Source of the DNA: G963669295 sp963669295
GTDB taxonomy: Bacteria; Bacteroidota; Bacteroidia; Flavobacteriales_D; CALLUQ01
Assembly (NCBI GenBank): GCA_963669295.1
Contig: OY769938.1
Location: forward strand, 4,340,001-4,404,000
Direction of reading: 5' to 3'
DNA: 64,000 bases
Shown here: positions 33,547 to 43,700 of the stretch, one piece after another
Layout of the letters: each line of letters begins with the position of its first letter
Numbering within the stretch: position 1 is the stretch's first letter
Position numbers and translations under genes: made by a program
The notes under the pieces: model-generated
What the model was told of the DNA's origin: nothing
The model's database searches: none
Seen by the model: only the letters and a program-made list of their open reading frames with translations

Positions 33547-35139
33547 TCAATATTCGTCCATTTCGGCAGCATAGGCCACCGTTTTCTTTTCGATGATGGG
33601 CAGTTGTTGGTAGGCAAACTTGCTTTCCACGATTTCCTTGAACGAACGTCCGGTAATCTTGCTATCGAGCCATGCAATAAAGTCGAGGTACTCAAATACA
33701 TTCTTTTCAAACACCTTGGTAGCCAAAGGCTGCAACTGGTATTTTAATGTTTTGAACGCATTCATCAATTCAAACTCATTGTTGATGGTAATGGCCTTTT
33801 TAATGAATTTGAGGATGGTAACTTCAAACTCATACAAACGATCTCGCTTGCTTAAAAACCGCTCGGTAGAGGTAAGGCTGTATTCCAGCAGATCGTCGTT
33901 GCCCAATTCATAATGAATGAACAGGCTAATGATTTGAGCCATGCAATACGAATCTTTTTTCAAGTCGGCATCGCCACTATTCAGGTAGTCGTTTACATAC
34001 TTTAACGCGGCTTTATAATTGCCCACACCAATGTACGCCAGTATCGATTTAAAAGTAACGTAGTTACGCTCAATGTACATGAAATTATGCTCAACAATGC
34101 TGTCGTCAATAGGTTGTATGTTGTCCTTATGTTTTTCAATGTAATCTACCGCCTTTTGAAACCAACCTACCTGGGTGTAGTACATCAAGGTAAACATGTA
34201 TACAATATAGTTGATGTATTGCTGGTGTTGCGCATTGGCATTAGAAACACCCTTTAACTTGGTTAACCCTTCTTCAAACGCAGTAAACTGATCGGTTTTA
34301 AGGGCGAGCAAAGTATAGTTGCCAATGGCTCGAGTATAATTGAGGGGCTGGTTTTGAATAAAGCTGGGGTGGTTTTCAAAAAACAGGAGGTGTTCTTTAA
34401 AGTAATTGAAGCTCGATTTAAACTCTCCCAAAAAGAAGTAGTACAACCCTTTGATGTAGTAAAACTGCAACTTGGCCACTGCCGAGAGGGCATTGTTATC
34501 GGTATAAAACATCGGCTGACTTAGGATCTTACGCAACTCACGTACTTCCCCTTCGTGGCGCACCATTTCTATTTCTTTATTCCACTTAATGAGGTTGATG
34601 TATTCTTTCTCAAAAGCGATCTGGTTTTCAATCTTACTCACAATGTGCTTCACACTGCCCTGCACTTCTTCAATGTGCTGGTTCAGCTCATTCAAATCTT
34701 CTTCGGCCCGCAGCTGTTGTGTTTCCAGTTTATTGATCTTGATGATCTCGGTAAAACACTCGTTGCTAACAGCAAGCTTCTTGGCACGGTTCAATACCTT
34801 ACGACTTTGCTTAAGCAGCGATTTATCCAGTAAAATATGGAAGTCGTGAATCAGGGAATTGATTTCTACCTCTACCGATTCAGCAGCGTGGTAGGCGCGT
34901 AGGCTTTCCATGATCTTTTGCCTTAAATGCCGCTTCTGCTGCGAGATGTACTTCGGATTCTTGATTTGCTGAAGCACCGAATTTTCATCGTAACGCTTCA
35001 TTTTTTCAATGATCTCAAATAGATGCACATAGTTCTTATCGTCGCCCGATTCTTGCTTCGAAGAGTACACCTTAAAATAACGTTTTTCCGTTTGCGATAA
35101 TGACTGGATAAGGTCGTAGAGCGGTTCCTGTTTTGCCAT
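33547..35139 (-). CDS. Uncharacterised helical (TPR-like) protein
   Basis: 530 residues without signal peptide or membrane segment. Helical throughout, with repeated pairs such as FYYIKGLYYFFLGEFKSSFNY and SILAYIGVGNYKAALKYVND that look like degenerate TPR units. The N-terminal LSQTEKRYFKVYSSKQ-like segment is one I recall from conserved Bacteroidota proteins without known function. A 20-bp gap separates it from the YdeI-like gene downstream. Confidence 0.75.
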   Translation of the reverse strand: MAKQEPLYDLIQSLSQTEKRYFKVYSSKQESGDDKNYVHLFEIIEKMKRYDENSVLQQIKNPKYISQQKRHLRQKIMESLRAYHAAESVEVEINSLIHDFHILLDKSLLKQSRKVLNRAKKLAVSNECFTEIIKINKLETQQLRAEEDLNELNQHIEEVQGSVKHIVSKIENQIAFEKEYINLIKWNKEIEMVRHEGEVRELRKILSQPMFYTDNNALSAVAKLQFYYIKGLYYFFLGEFKSSFNYFKEHLLFFENHPSFIQNQPLNYTRAIGNYTLLALKTDQFTAFEEGLTKLKGVSNANAQHQQYINYIVYMFTLMYYTQVGWFQKAVDYIEKHKDNIQPIDDSIVEHNFMYIERNYVTFKSILAYIGVGNYKAALKYVNDYLNSGDADLKKDSYCMAQIISLFIHYELGNDDLLEYSLTSTERFLSKRDRLYEFEVTILKFIKKAITINNEFELMNAFKTLKYQLQPLATKVFEKNVFEYLDFIAWLDSKITGRSFKEIVESKFAYQQLPIIEKKTVAYAAEMDEY

Positions 35140-35258
35140 TTGAAATATTATTTCAGGTTAGTAGTAACGTTGATAAATATAAGATTTAATAATTAAATGG
35201 ATTTTTTGAGGTGTTAGATTTATTAACAATTGATTTTTAATTACTACACTGTTGCCGC

Positions 35259-35266
35259 TATGTTTG
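35259..35266 (+). promoter_or_regulatory. Candidate -7 box TATGTTTG
   Basis: Matches TAnnTTTG 85 bp before the serine hydrolase ATG. No well-spaced TTG was found upstream, so support is partial. Confidence 0.35.
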
Positions 35267-35350
35267 TATCGTAAAAACACAAACTGCGATAAATACGGTG
35301 TTGTGGTTGTTGCTAACAACCCCCTCTTTTTATCCCTCAAAAACCTTGTT

Positions 35351-36778
35351 ATGAAAACACGTTTGTTGCTCCCCTCATTCCTGTGCATTGCCCTCCTTGC
35401 TAGCTCTTTCTTTATTGTTGGCGCCCTACAGGCACAGGCTCCTCCAGCCAATGTGGCCAACCAATTGCAAAACATTCTCGACAATGCTTTGCCCAACGAA
35501 CAAGGGGCTGGAGTAACCATGGGCATATATGTTCCGGGCAAATGGTCGTGGCAAAGTGCTTCCGGCAATGCCATTGCAGGTATTACTACTGGCTACCCAG
35601 CTACCACAGCAACAGGAACTCATAAATTTAGGGTGGGCAGCATTACCAAAATGTTTACTGCTATTGCCATTTTGCAACTGGAAGAAGCAGGGTTACTACA
35701 AACCACCGACCTTATTGCTCAACACTTGCGTACTACCCTGGTAAACGATACCATTCCTAACGGAACACAAATTACCATCAACAACTTGTTAAACCACACC
35801 AGTGGGTTGGGCGATGCCGCAGCTAACGACTCTTGTCAACAAGCAGCCTTGAGCGATCTTACTCGCACCTTTTCGTTAGAAGAAAACATTTACTGTGGTA
35901 GCGATTTTGCAGCATTGCCTCCCAACATTTTGTGGTCGTACTCCAATACCAATTATGCCATCCTGGCCATGATTGTTGAAGAAGCATCGGGGCAGTCGTA
36001 CGAAAGCTACCTTAACGATTCCATCATTGTACCATTAGGACTGGCTAATACTTACATCCCCACCTCGGTAGAAGACGAGATTGCCACCCCTCACATGGGA
36101 TGTTACTGGTGGCTCATTCCAGGCACTTACCGCATCGACATGAGTATAGTAGACCCTACCTTGTACAAAGGGTGGGCAGGAATGGTATCGACCACCGAAG
36201 ATCTGATGACATTTTATGAAGCTCTGCGCAGTGGAGGGTTGATCAGCAACACTTCGTACAATAAGATGTTTACCATTACTGCTCCTTCTACCTATTATGG
36301 GTTGGGCACCGAGATGGTGGATATTGCCGGTACCGATTATTTTGGCCATTCGGGCGAAGTAGCCAATACCAGCGGGCTGTACTTTTGCAACATCAGTACT
36401 CCAGAAGCCCCTAACGGCTATTACATTGCCTACAACTTTAACTACCAGGGAGTAAACTTTACCAACAATATGGATGTGCCTGTGTACAACCTCATGAGTA
36501 CCCTCACAGGCATGGAAGAGTTGCCGTTGCAAGTAGAAGCCCTGTATCCCAATCCGGCAAGCAACATGGTAAACATACAATTGGCCACAGCTAACCCCGA
36601 AGCCATACAATACCAATTGCTCGATACTAAAGGAGCTGTAGTACAAGGGGTAAAGCTGCAATACAGCAGCGTAAACCGGTTGGTGCTCAACCTATCGCAA
36701 GTAAACAATGGCATTTACTTTTTAAAAATTACCGACGGAACCTATGCCATCACCAGAAAAATTAGTGTGGTGCGCTAA
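35351..36778 (+). CDS. Secreted serine hydrolase (beta-lactamase class C / PBP4-like) with T9SS domain
   Basis: 475 residues from ATG 35351, chosen for its signal peptide (LLPSFLCIALLASSFFIVGA). Catalytic motifs: FRVGSITKMF (Ser97-x-x-Lys100), WSYSNTNYA (Tyr197-Ser-Asn) and GHSGEV in place of the KTG box. This is the class C beta-lactamase/esterase fold; GHSG instead of KTG favours a peptidase or esterase. The C-terminal domain (LYPNPASNMVNIQLA to TRKISVVR) is T9SS type A, so the enzyme should reach the cell surface. It stands alone between two divergently or separately transcribed units. Confidence 0.92.
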   Translation: MKTRLLLPSFLCIALLASSFFIVGALQAQAPPANVANQLQNILDNALPNEQGAGVTMGIYVPGKWSWQSASGNAIAGITTGYPATTATGTHKFRVGSITKMFTAIAILQLEEAGLLQTTDLIAQHLRTTLVNDTIPNGTQITINNLLNHTSGLGDAAANDSCQQAALSDLTRTFSLEENIYCGSDFAALPPNILWSYSNTNYAILAMIVEEASGQSYESYLNDSIIVPLGLANTYIPTSVEDEIATPHMGCYWWLIPGTYRIDMSIVDPTLYKGWAGMVSTTEDLMTFYEALRSGGLISNTSYNKMFTITAPSTYYGLGTEMVDIAGTDYFGHSGEVANTSGLYFCNISTPEAPNGYYIAYNFNYQGVNFTNNMDVPVYNLMSTLTGMEELPLQVEALYPNPASNMVNIQLATANPEAIQYQLLDTKGAVVQGVKLQYSSVNRLVLNLSQVNNGIYFLKITDGTYAITRKISVVR

Positions 36779-36958
36779 ATGCAACGCTTTTTTGGAATGG
36801 GCGAAAGCCCTTTCTTTCCCGCATCAATAAGCCGTATCTTCCTGTAGGTGAAGTTGTAGCACCAGGTTTGGGTGGTTAATGTTGCAGTCGTCGAATAGTT
36901 TTTTGACTTGCCATTTTTTGTAGTATTTTGTGGGTGATAATGTTGCAATTTGGGGCGT

Positions 36959-39904
36959 GTGACTGTTCGACTACTACTTACATATTGTACAGGCTTGTAC
37001 CTGCTACTCTTGTGCTGTAATGCACAAGCTCAATATCCTACCTTTAAGAATTATAGTGTAGACAACTACCAGGTAGACAATGGTTTGCCCAGTTCGTTTG
37101 TGTACTATGTGTTTCAAGACTCCAAAGGGTTCATTTGGTTCAGCACCGAAACAGGGGTAAGTCGATACGATGGTTATAGCTTTGTGAGTTATACTACCGA
37201 CGATGGCTTAACCGATAATGAAGTATTTACTATTCATGAAGATACGAAGGGCAGAATATGGTTTTTAGGCAACTCGCACGAGCTGTGTTATTTTAAAGAT
37301 GGTAAAATTTATAACACCCTCAACGACCACGCCCTTCAAGGAACCATCATTAACTCCTTCTTCAAATCCTTTTTAGAAGATAGTCGCGGCAACATTTGGC
37401 TGGGGTCTACCAATTTCGAAACCTTAAAGGTAGACACTCAAATGAACATCCATCGCATTGATAGCGTGTTTAGCAGCTTTTTGTGGGAAAGTCCTGACGG
37501 AAAAGTATGGGCTGTGGCTCCAGAAGATTATTACGATGTAAGCTCTGATCAACAATTGAAGGGTGTTAAGGGGAGTGGCGGAGCAGTGTACGGAGTGAAT
37601 CTTGGCGACAGTATTTTATTATCGAAAGGACAATGGGTATTTTCTTTTGATGGAAAGAAAGAGCGTTTGCTTATCTCTAAAAACGACATCGACCTATTGC
37701 AGTACGGAGTTATTTATTTGTACAAAGATCTTGAAGCTAACATTTGGTTGGGCACCGATCAAGGGGTAGTGGTATGCGACGAACATTTGAACTACAAAGC
37801 TACTTACCTGAAAGGAAAGGTAGTTTCTTCCGTATTGCAAGACCGGGAAGGAAACTTTTGGATCACTACATTGGGCGATGGCGTGTTTTTTATTCCTTCC
37901 TTACAGATTCGGTCGTACACCGTTGAAAGTGGGTTGAGCGACAATGAAATATTTAGCGTAAACGTTGATTCGCAAGATAGGATATGGGTAGGGCATAGCC
38001 ATAACCAGTTCGATATTATTGCTACTGATGGAACCATCGAAAATCATGTGGCACCGCTTTCTCAGGCACCGGGCAGGGGACGTGTGCACGACATCTTGTT
38101 GCGCGGAAATGAAACATGGATTACCAGCGATAACGGCACGGCTTATTATGCCGACGGTAAGGTAAGAACGTATCCCTTTTCTTTTCGCCAAATGAAGGCA
38201 AGCAAGCAAGGAGAGCTATGGGGAGTGGGCACTCGAATTATTTTCAACATAAGTAAGCTTGATTTAGACTCGGTGGTGAACAATTGGGCGATGTATACCA
38301 GGCATTATGCCCGGCAGCATAAAGGAAAATTTAGGAACCATAGGATGTATTCCCTTGCTTTTATGAATGATAGTGTGCCCATTGTTGGTGGAAATTTGGG
38401 GTTGTTTAATTTCCAAAACGATTCCTTCATTAACTACCTTCCCGAAGTATTGGCCTTGCAAAAGCAAATTACCCATGTGCAAGTAGCTCCCGATTCTTCG
38501 CTTTGGATTGCTACTTATGAAGATGGTGTGTTTCGTATTAAAGACAATAAGGCCTTGAACATCACCAAACAAAATGGCCTGACCAGCAATGTTTGCAAAT
38601 GGCTGTTAACACAAGATAACGGACAGGTATGGGTAGCCACCAACCGCGGGCTCAATAGGGTAATTTGCACCAACGATAGCATCCAAATAAAAGCCTATTC
38701 GGTCATCGATGGGCTGGCATCAAACGACATCAATAAGCTGTATCAGCATAACAACACCCTTTTAATTGCTACCAGCAATGGGCTTTCTGTGTTTCCATTG
38801 GAGGAAGAACGCCCGGAAGATGCTGCTCCTGTGGTTTACCTGCAAAGTGTTACTGTAGGAGGAGAAAACCTGCCATTGGATCAGCATCACCAACTGCCGC
38901 ACAGCACACGCGATGTTAGCATTGCCTACGTGGGGTTGTCGTACAAAAGCCAGGGCAACATTACCTATCGTTACCGGTTGGAAGGTTGGGATACTACCTG
39001 GAGTTATACCAATGCATTGCAAGTAGAATACCGTTCGCTCGATCCGGGCGATTATACTTTTTTGGTAGATGCTCAAAGCCTGCGAGGCAAATGGAGCAAG
39101 CAGCCTGCAAGCATTCGTTTTAGTGTGGCCAAACCTTTTTGGCAAGAATGGTGGTTCTTTGTTGGACTCATAGTAATGATAGTTGTCATCACCTGGTTAA
39201 TTGTGTATTCCTCAATGAAAAGGGTACGACGAAGGGAGCAGCGCAAGGCAGAGCTCAATTTGCGACTGGCGGAAGCCGAGCAAAAAGCATTGAGGGCACA
39301 AATGAACCCCCATTTCATCTTCAACTCTTTAAACTCCATACAGCGGTTCATCATAAAAAAAGACACCAAGGTGGCATACAACTACCTCGAAAAGTTTAGT
39401 CGACTCATTCGTATGATTCTCGAAAATTCGCGTTACAACTTCATTACCATCGAAGACGAGCTAACCGCATTAGAGCTTTACCTCGAGTTGGAAGAACTGC
39501 GCTTCGATAGAAAATTTCAATACTCTATTTACACCGACCCTAAAATAGAGCAGCACATGCGCATTCCTTCTATGATCATTCAGCCCTATGTAGAAAATGC
39601 CATTTGGCATGGGTTGATGCCTAAAGAAGGCAACGACTTGCAGCTTTCCATTCAGTTATTGCTAAACAAAGAGAGCATTCATTGCATTGTTGAAGACAAT
39701 GGCATAGGAAGGCAGGAAGCCATGAAGCATAGAGGGAAGAAACAAAAAGGAAAAACGTCAATGGGCATGAGCATTACCAAAGATCGGTTGAACATCATCA
39801 ACGCTTCGGGTGCTCATGTAGATGTGAAAATAATAGACTTATACACTTCAACTAACCACGCTGCCGGAACAAGAGTAGAAATTCTTTTCCCGGTAGAACA
39901 TTAA
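36959..39904 (+). CDS. Two-component-regulator-propeller sensor histidine kinase (LytS type)
   Basis: About 981 residues; the start is GTG 36959 or TTG 36950, as no ATG is in frame. Signal peptide (LLLTYCTGLYLLLLCCNAQAQ). Propeller repeats fill about 30-640 (GLPSSFVYYVFQDSKGFIWF, GVSRYDGYSFVSYTTDDGLT, with GLSDNEIFSVNVDSQDRIWV later). Y_Y_Y domain about 655-735; one membrane helix about 745-765; His_kinase with RAQMNPHFIFNSLNSIQRF and PYVENAIWHGL, DNGIGR. Compared with the kinase at 25053 it has the same architecture but only moderate similarity. It precedes its LytTR regulator by 10 bp. Confidence 0.95.
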   Translation: MTVRLLLTYCTGLYLLLLCCNAQAQYPTFKNYSVDNYQVDNGLPSSFVYYVFQDSKGFIWFSTETGVSRYDGYSFVSYTTDDGLTDNEVFTIHEDTKGRIWFLGNSHELCYFKDGKIYNTLNDHALQGTIINSFFKSFLEDSRGNIWLGSTNFETLKVDTQMNIHRIDSVFSSFLWESPDGKVWAVAPEDYYDVSSDQQLKGVKGSGGAVYGVNLGDSILLSKGQWVFSFDGKKERLLISKNDIDLLQYGVIYLYKDLEANIWLGTDQGVVVCDEHLNYKATYLKGKVVSSVLQDREGNFWITTLGDGVFFIPSLQIRSYTVESGLSDNEIFSVNVDSQDRIWVGHSHNQFDIIATDGTIENHVAPLSQAPGRGRVHDILLRGNETWITSDNGTAYYADGKVRTYPFSFRQMKASKQGELWGVGTRIIFNISKLDLDSVVNNWAMYTRHYARQHKGKFRNHRMYSLAFMNDSVPIVGGNLGLFNFQNDSFINYLPEVLALQKQITHVQVAPDSSLWIATYEDGVFRIKDNKALNITKQNGLTSNVCKWLLTQDNGQVWVATNRGLNRVICTNDSIQIKAYSVIDGLASNDINKLYQHNNTLLIATSNGLSVFPLEEERPEDAAPVVYLQSVTVGGENLPLDQHHQLPHSTRDVSIAYVGLSYKSQGNITYRYRLEGWDTTWSYTNALQVEYRSLDPGDYTFLVDAQSLRGKWSKQPASIRFSVAKPFWQEWWFFVGLIVMIVVITWLIVYSSMKRVRRREQRKAELNLRLAEAEQKALRAQMNPHFIFNSLNSIQRFIIKKDTKVAYNYLEKFSRLIRMILENSRYNFITIEDELTALELYLELEELRFDRKFQYSIYTDPKIEQHMRIPSMIIQPYVENAIWHGLMPKEGNDLQLSIQLLLNKESIHCIVEDNGIGRQEAMKHRGKKQKGKTSMGMSITKDRLNIINASGAHVDVKIIDLYTSTNHAAGTRVEILFPVEH

Positions 39905-39914
39905 CAGCAACCTA

Positions 39915-40664
39915 ATGGCTACAGGAGTAATTATAGACGATGAAAGCAGTGGCAGAGAGATACTGCATGAATTGATCAAAGAATATGTGCCTCAAATCAC
40001 CATTGTTGGTATGGCCGACTCGGTACAAACGGGCATTGAAATTATTCAATTGGAAGAACCCGACATTGTGTTCCTCGACATCGAGATGCCACGAGGTACA
40101 GGGTTTGACATACTCAGCCAGCTGGAAAAGCGCAACTTCCAGGTTATTTTTGTAACCGCTTACGATCAGTATGCTATGCGAGCCATTAAGTTTTCGGCCC
40201 TCGATTACCTCTTAAAACCCATCAACATTACCGATTTGCAAATGGCGGTAAAAAAGGCCATTCGCCAAAGCGAAGAAGACTCTAGCGATCAACGCATCAA
40301 TTTTTTGTTGGAAGAAATACATGCCAAGCAAAAAAACAATGAGCGCATCACCCTTCCCACCATCGATGGATTTGATATCGTAAGCATCAACGACATTGTC
40401 TATTGCCAATCGGACCGTAACTACACCCAATTTTTCTTTTCAGATCAAAAAAAGGTGCTCGTTACCAAAACGCTAAAAGAATACGAAAAACAGTTGGCTG
40501 CGCTAGATTTTTTTCGCATCCATCAATCGTACCTCGTTAACCTCAACCACATTCGTAAATACATTAAAGGAAGAGGGGGATATGTGGTAATGAGCAATGG
40601 CGATGAGCTGGAAGTTTCGCGCCGACAAAAACCAGAATTTGTAAAAGCATTTATGGTTGAGTAA
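39915..40664 (+). CDS. LytTR-family response regulator
   Basis: 249 residues. Receiver about 1-120 with Asp8-Asp9, phospho-acceptor Asp55 (IVFLDIEMPRGTG), FVTAYDQYAM and LKP Lys. LytTR DNA-binding domain about 140-245 (DIVYCQSDRNYTQFF, FRIHQSYLVNLNHI). It lies 10 bp after its kinase. The next gene downstream is a large T9SS protein on the same strand, separated by 132 bp including a hairpin, so this may be a regulated target. Confidence 0.95.
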   Translation: MATGVIIDDESSGREILHELIKEYVPQITIVGMADSVQTGIEIIQLEEPDIVFLDIEMPRGTGFDILSQLEKRNFQVIFVTAYDQYAMRAIKFSALDYLLKPINITDLQMAVKKAIRQSEEDSSDQRINFLLEEIHAKQKNNERITLPTIDGFDIVSINDIVYCQSDRNYTQFFFSDQKKVLVTKTLKEYEKQLAALDFFRIHQSYLVNLNHIRKYIKGRGGYVVMSNGDELEVSRRQKPEFVKAFMVE

Positions 40665-40718
40665 TGGCCTTGTTGCTTTAATAATTGTTGTTAGACATGT
40701 ATATTATTTGAAAAAAAT

Positions 40719-40751
40719 AAAGTGGCTGATTTCTTTTATTCAAGCCACTTT
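40719..40751 (+). terminator. Possible weak terminator
   Basis: AAAGTGGCT and AGCCACTTT form a 9-bp stem with a 15-nt loop, but only three T residues follow. It may be an attenuating hairpin rather than a full terminator. Confidence 0.45.
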
Positions 40752-40796
40752 ACCGTTACATTAGTAGCCTAAATTGCTTTAGTAGAACTGTTTACC

Positions 40797-43700
40797 ATGT
40801 TAAAGACTAATCACACCAGGCCATTATTGGCCTTGCTCTTGTTGTGGCCATTTTTGGCGCATAGCCAGCAAAAGAACATTACCGACCCTAACCACCCCAG
40901 TCAGTACTTACAACCGCGTGCGGCAGGTTGTGCTCCAGCTACCTCTACTGTAGAGTTAGACCTCAATAATGTACGGGCATTAATTGGTGCCGGAGGGGAA
41001 TTATGGTTCGATCAAATTAGTGCACGTTACGAGGTGCCGGCAGGTTCGGGACATACCATCATTTATGCCGGAGCATTGTGGCTGGCAGGAACCGATATTA
41101 ATGGTCAGCTAAAAGCTGCTGCCCTACAATTTCGCCAGGGAAATGACTATTGGACCGGCCCGCTATCTACCATTGGTGATGCAGAGGTTGACCCTGAAAC
41201 ATGTACCAAGTACGACCGTCATTTTAAAATTCATCGCCAGGAAGTAGAAACCTTTAGGGCCTGGTACCTGGCCGGAGTGATCGATGCCCAGCAAGGTACC
41301 AATACCCAATCGGAAGACTTTCCCAACTACCAGGTGCCTGCCATCATTACCGAGTGGCCCGCCCATGGCGACGCATCGAAAAATCAGGACTTTTACCTGG
41401 CGCCTTTTAAAGATGCAAATGGCAATGGGATATACGACCCCTTAATCGGAGGTGATTACCCATGGTACGACCTGGATAGAGAAATCGATTGTAAAACCGA
41501 TCGTACAGTCACCTTGTTTGGCGATCAAACCGTTTGGTGGGTGTTTAACGATAAAGGGAACATCCACACCGAAACCGGTGCCGATGCCATTGGCATGGAA
41601 ATTAGAGCACAAGCCTTTGCTTTTGCTACCAACGATGAGATTAACAACATGACCTTTTTGAACTACGAACTCATCAACCGTGGTACACAAACCCTTACCG
41701 ATACCTATTTTGGAATATGGGTAGATTGTGATGTGGGAGGATATGAAGACGACTATGTAGGTTGTGATGTAGGACGTGGATTGGGTTATGGTTACAATGG
41801 TGATGCCCTGGATGAAAGCTTTGGCTATGCATTGGGCTATGGCACCAACCCTCCAGCCATTGGGTGCGACTTTTTCGAAGGCCCTTATCAAGACAATGAC
41901 AATGTAGACAATGCCGTTGGCATTGGCCCGGGAGAAGCCGTAAAAGGCAATGGCATTGGTTATGGTGATGGCATTGTAGATAACGAGCGTTTTGGGATGC
42001 GACGGTTCTTATACCACAACCGTTTAGGGCAGGGAAATCCAGCACAAACATCGCCACAAAACGGTATTGATTACTACAATTACTTACAAGGCATATGGAA
42101 AGATGGCACCAAGTTTTTCTATGGAGGCAGTGCCCATATCTCCGATCCTGATGCTGACCAAAGCTTACCGTGCGACTTTATGTTTCCTGGCGATTCAGAT
42201 CCTTTGAACTGGGGTACTGGTGGAGTTCCAGCACCACAGTGGACCGAGCAAACTGCAGGAAACACTCCACTCGACCGTCGATTCATGCAATCGGCAGGGC
42301 CGTTTACCCTCGAGCCTGGGGCAGTAAATAACATTACCGTTGGACTGGTATATGCACGTTCTACACAAGGCGATCCTTTTGCTTCGGTTGAGGTAATGCG
42401 TATTGCCGACGATAAAGCACAATCGTTGTTCGAAAACTGTTTCCGCGTATTGGATGGCCCTGATGCTCCAGATGTTGCCATCCAGGAGCTAGATAGAGAA
42501 TTGATTCTTTACCTTTCAAACAACCAGGGCAATAACGTTGGGGAGGGCTATCAAGAACTCGACCCTTTTATTCCGGAGAGTATTATAGCTACTACTGTAA
42601 ACTATGTATTGGATACTGCTACAGGGCAGTACACCCTCAATACTACTACCGATACTACCATCCTCGATCGTTACTACCGGTTCCAGGGGTACCAAATTTA
42701 CCAGCTGAAAAATGCCAGTGTGGGGCCATCTGAATTGTTGGATCAGGATGTATCTCGTTTGGTAGCACAGTGTGACATTAAAGATGGTGTTGGTCAAATT
42801 GTGAACTTCAACTTCAATGAAGCATTGAATGCAAGTGAGCCGGTAGAAATGGTAGCCGATGGAGAAACCACCGATGAAGGAATTGTACACTCCTTCCGTT
42901 TTACCGACGACCAGTTTGCTACAGGCGACAGGAGGTTGATCAACCACAAAACTTACTATTACATGGCCATTGCTTATGGCTATAACAACTACAAAGATTA
43001 CGACCCTAACGATCCTACCAAATTGGATGGACAAACCAAGCCATACAAGGCAGGACGTAAAGCGGGTACAGGAGCCATTAGAGCTTATACCGGTATACCT
43101 CACATCCCCAACCCTGAGAATGGTGGAACCATTGCCAACTCATCGTATGGCGACGGTCCTGAAATCACCAGGATTGAAGGAGAAGGAAACGGAAGCAATG
43201 TATTGAACTTAACAGCTGCTTCAGAAGCGAGCATTGTTGCCAACGGTTCAATGGCCTTCCCAACCTATACTGGCAATGCAGGCCCCATTAGCGTAAAAGT
43301 AATCGACCCACTTAATGTAGTAGATGCCAGCTTTAGAATTCGTTTCTACCCCGATAGCATGGGCGGATTGGATTCAGCAGGATGGGTCATTTACAACTTG
43401 AACACAGGCGACAGTGTGATGTCCGATCAAACGATCAACATCGAAAACGAACAGTTGTTCCCAGAGTGGGGTATTTCTGTAAGCGTTAACCAATACGAAT
43501 ACACCAACACAGGAGGTCCTGAGTTTTTCACCGACATGTTGGCAGCGAGCATCTCTTACGAAGATTCATCGCGTCAATGGTTACAAGGTGTGGCAGATGC
43601 AGAAGGGTTGTTTGAGCAAAACTGGATTCGTAGTGGAACCTCAAGTGAGGAAAGCGATCCCAACCAAACACCAGACCCAGCGATTTACAACGATTATGTT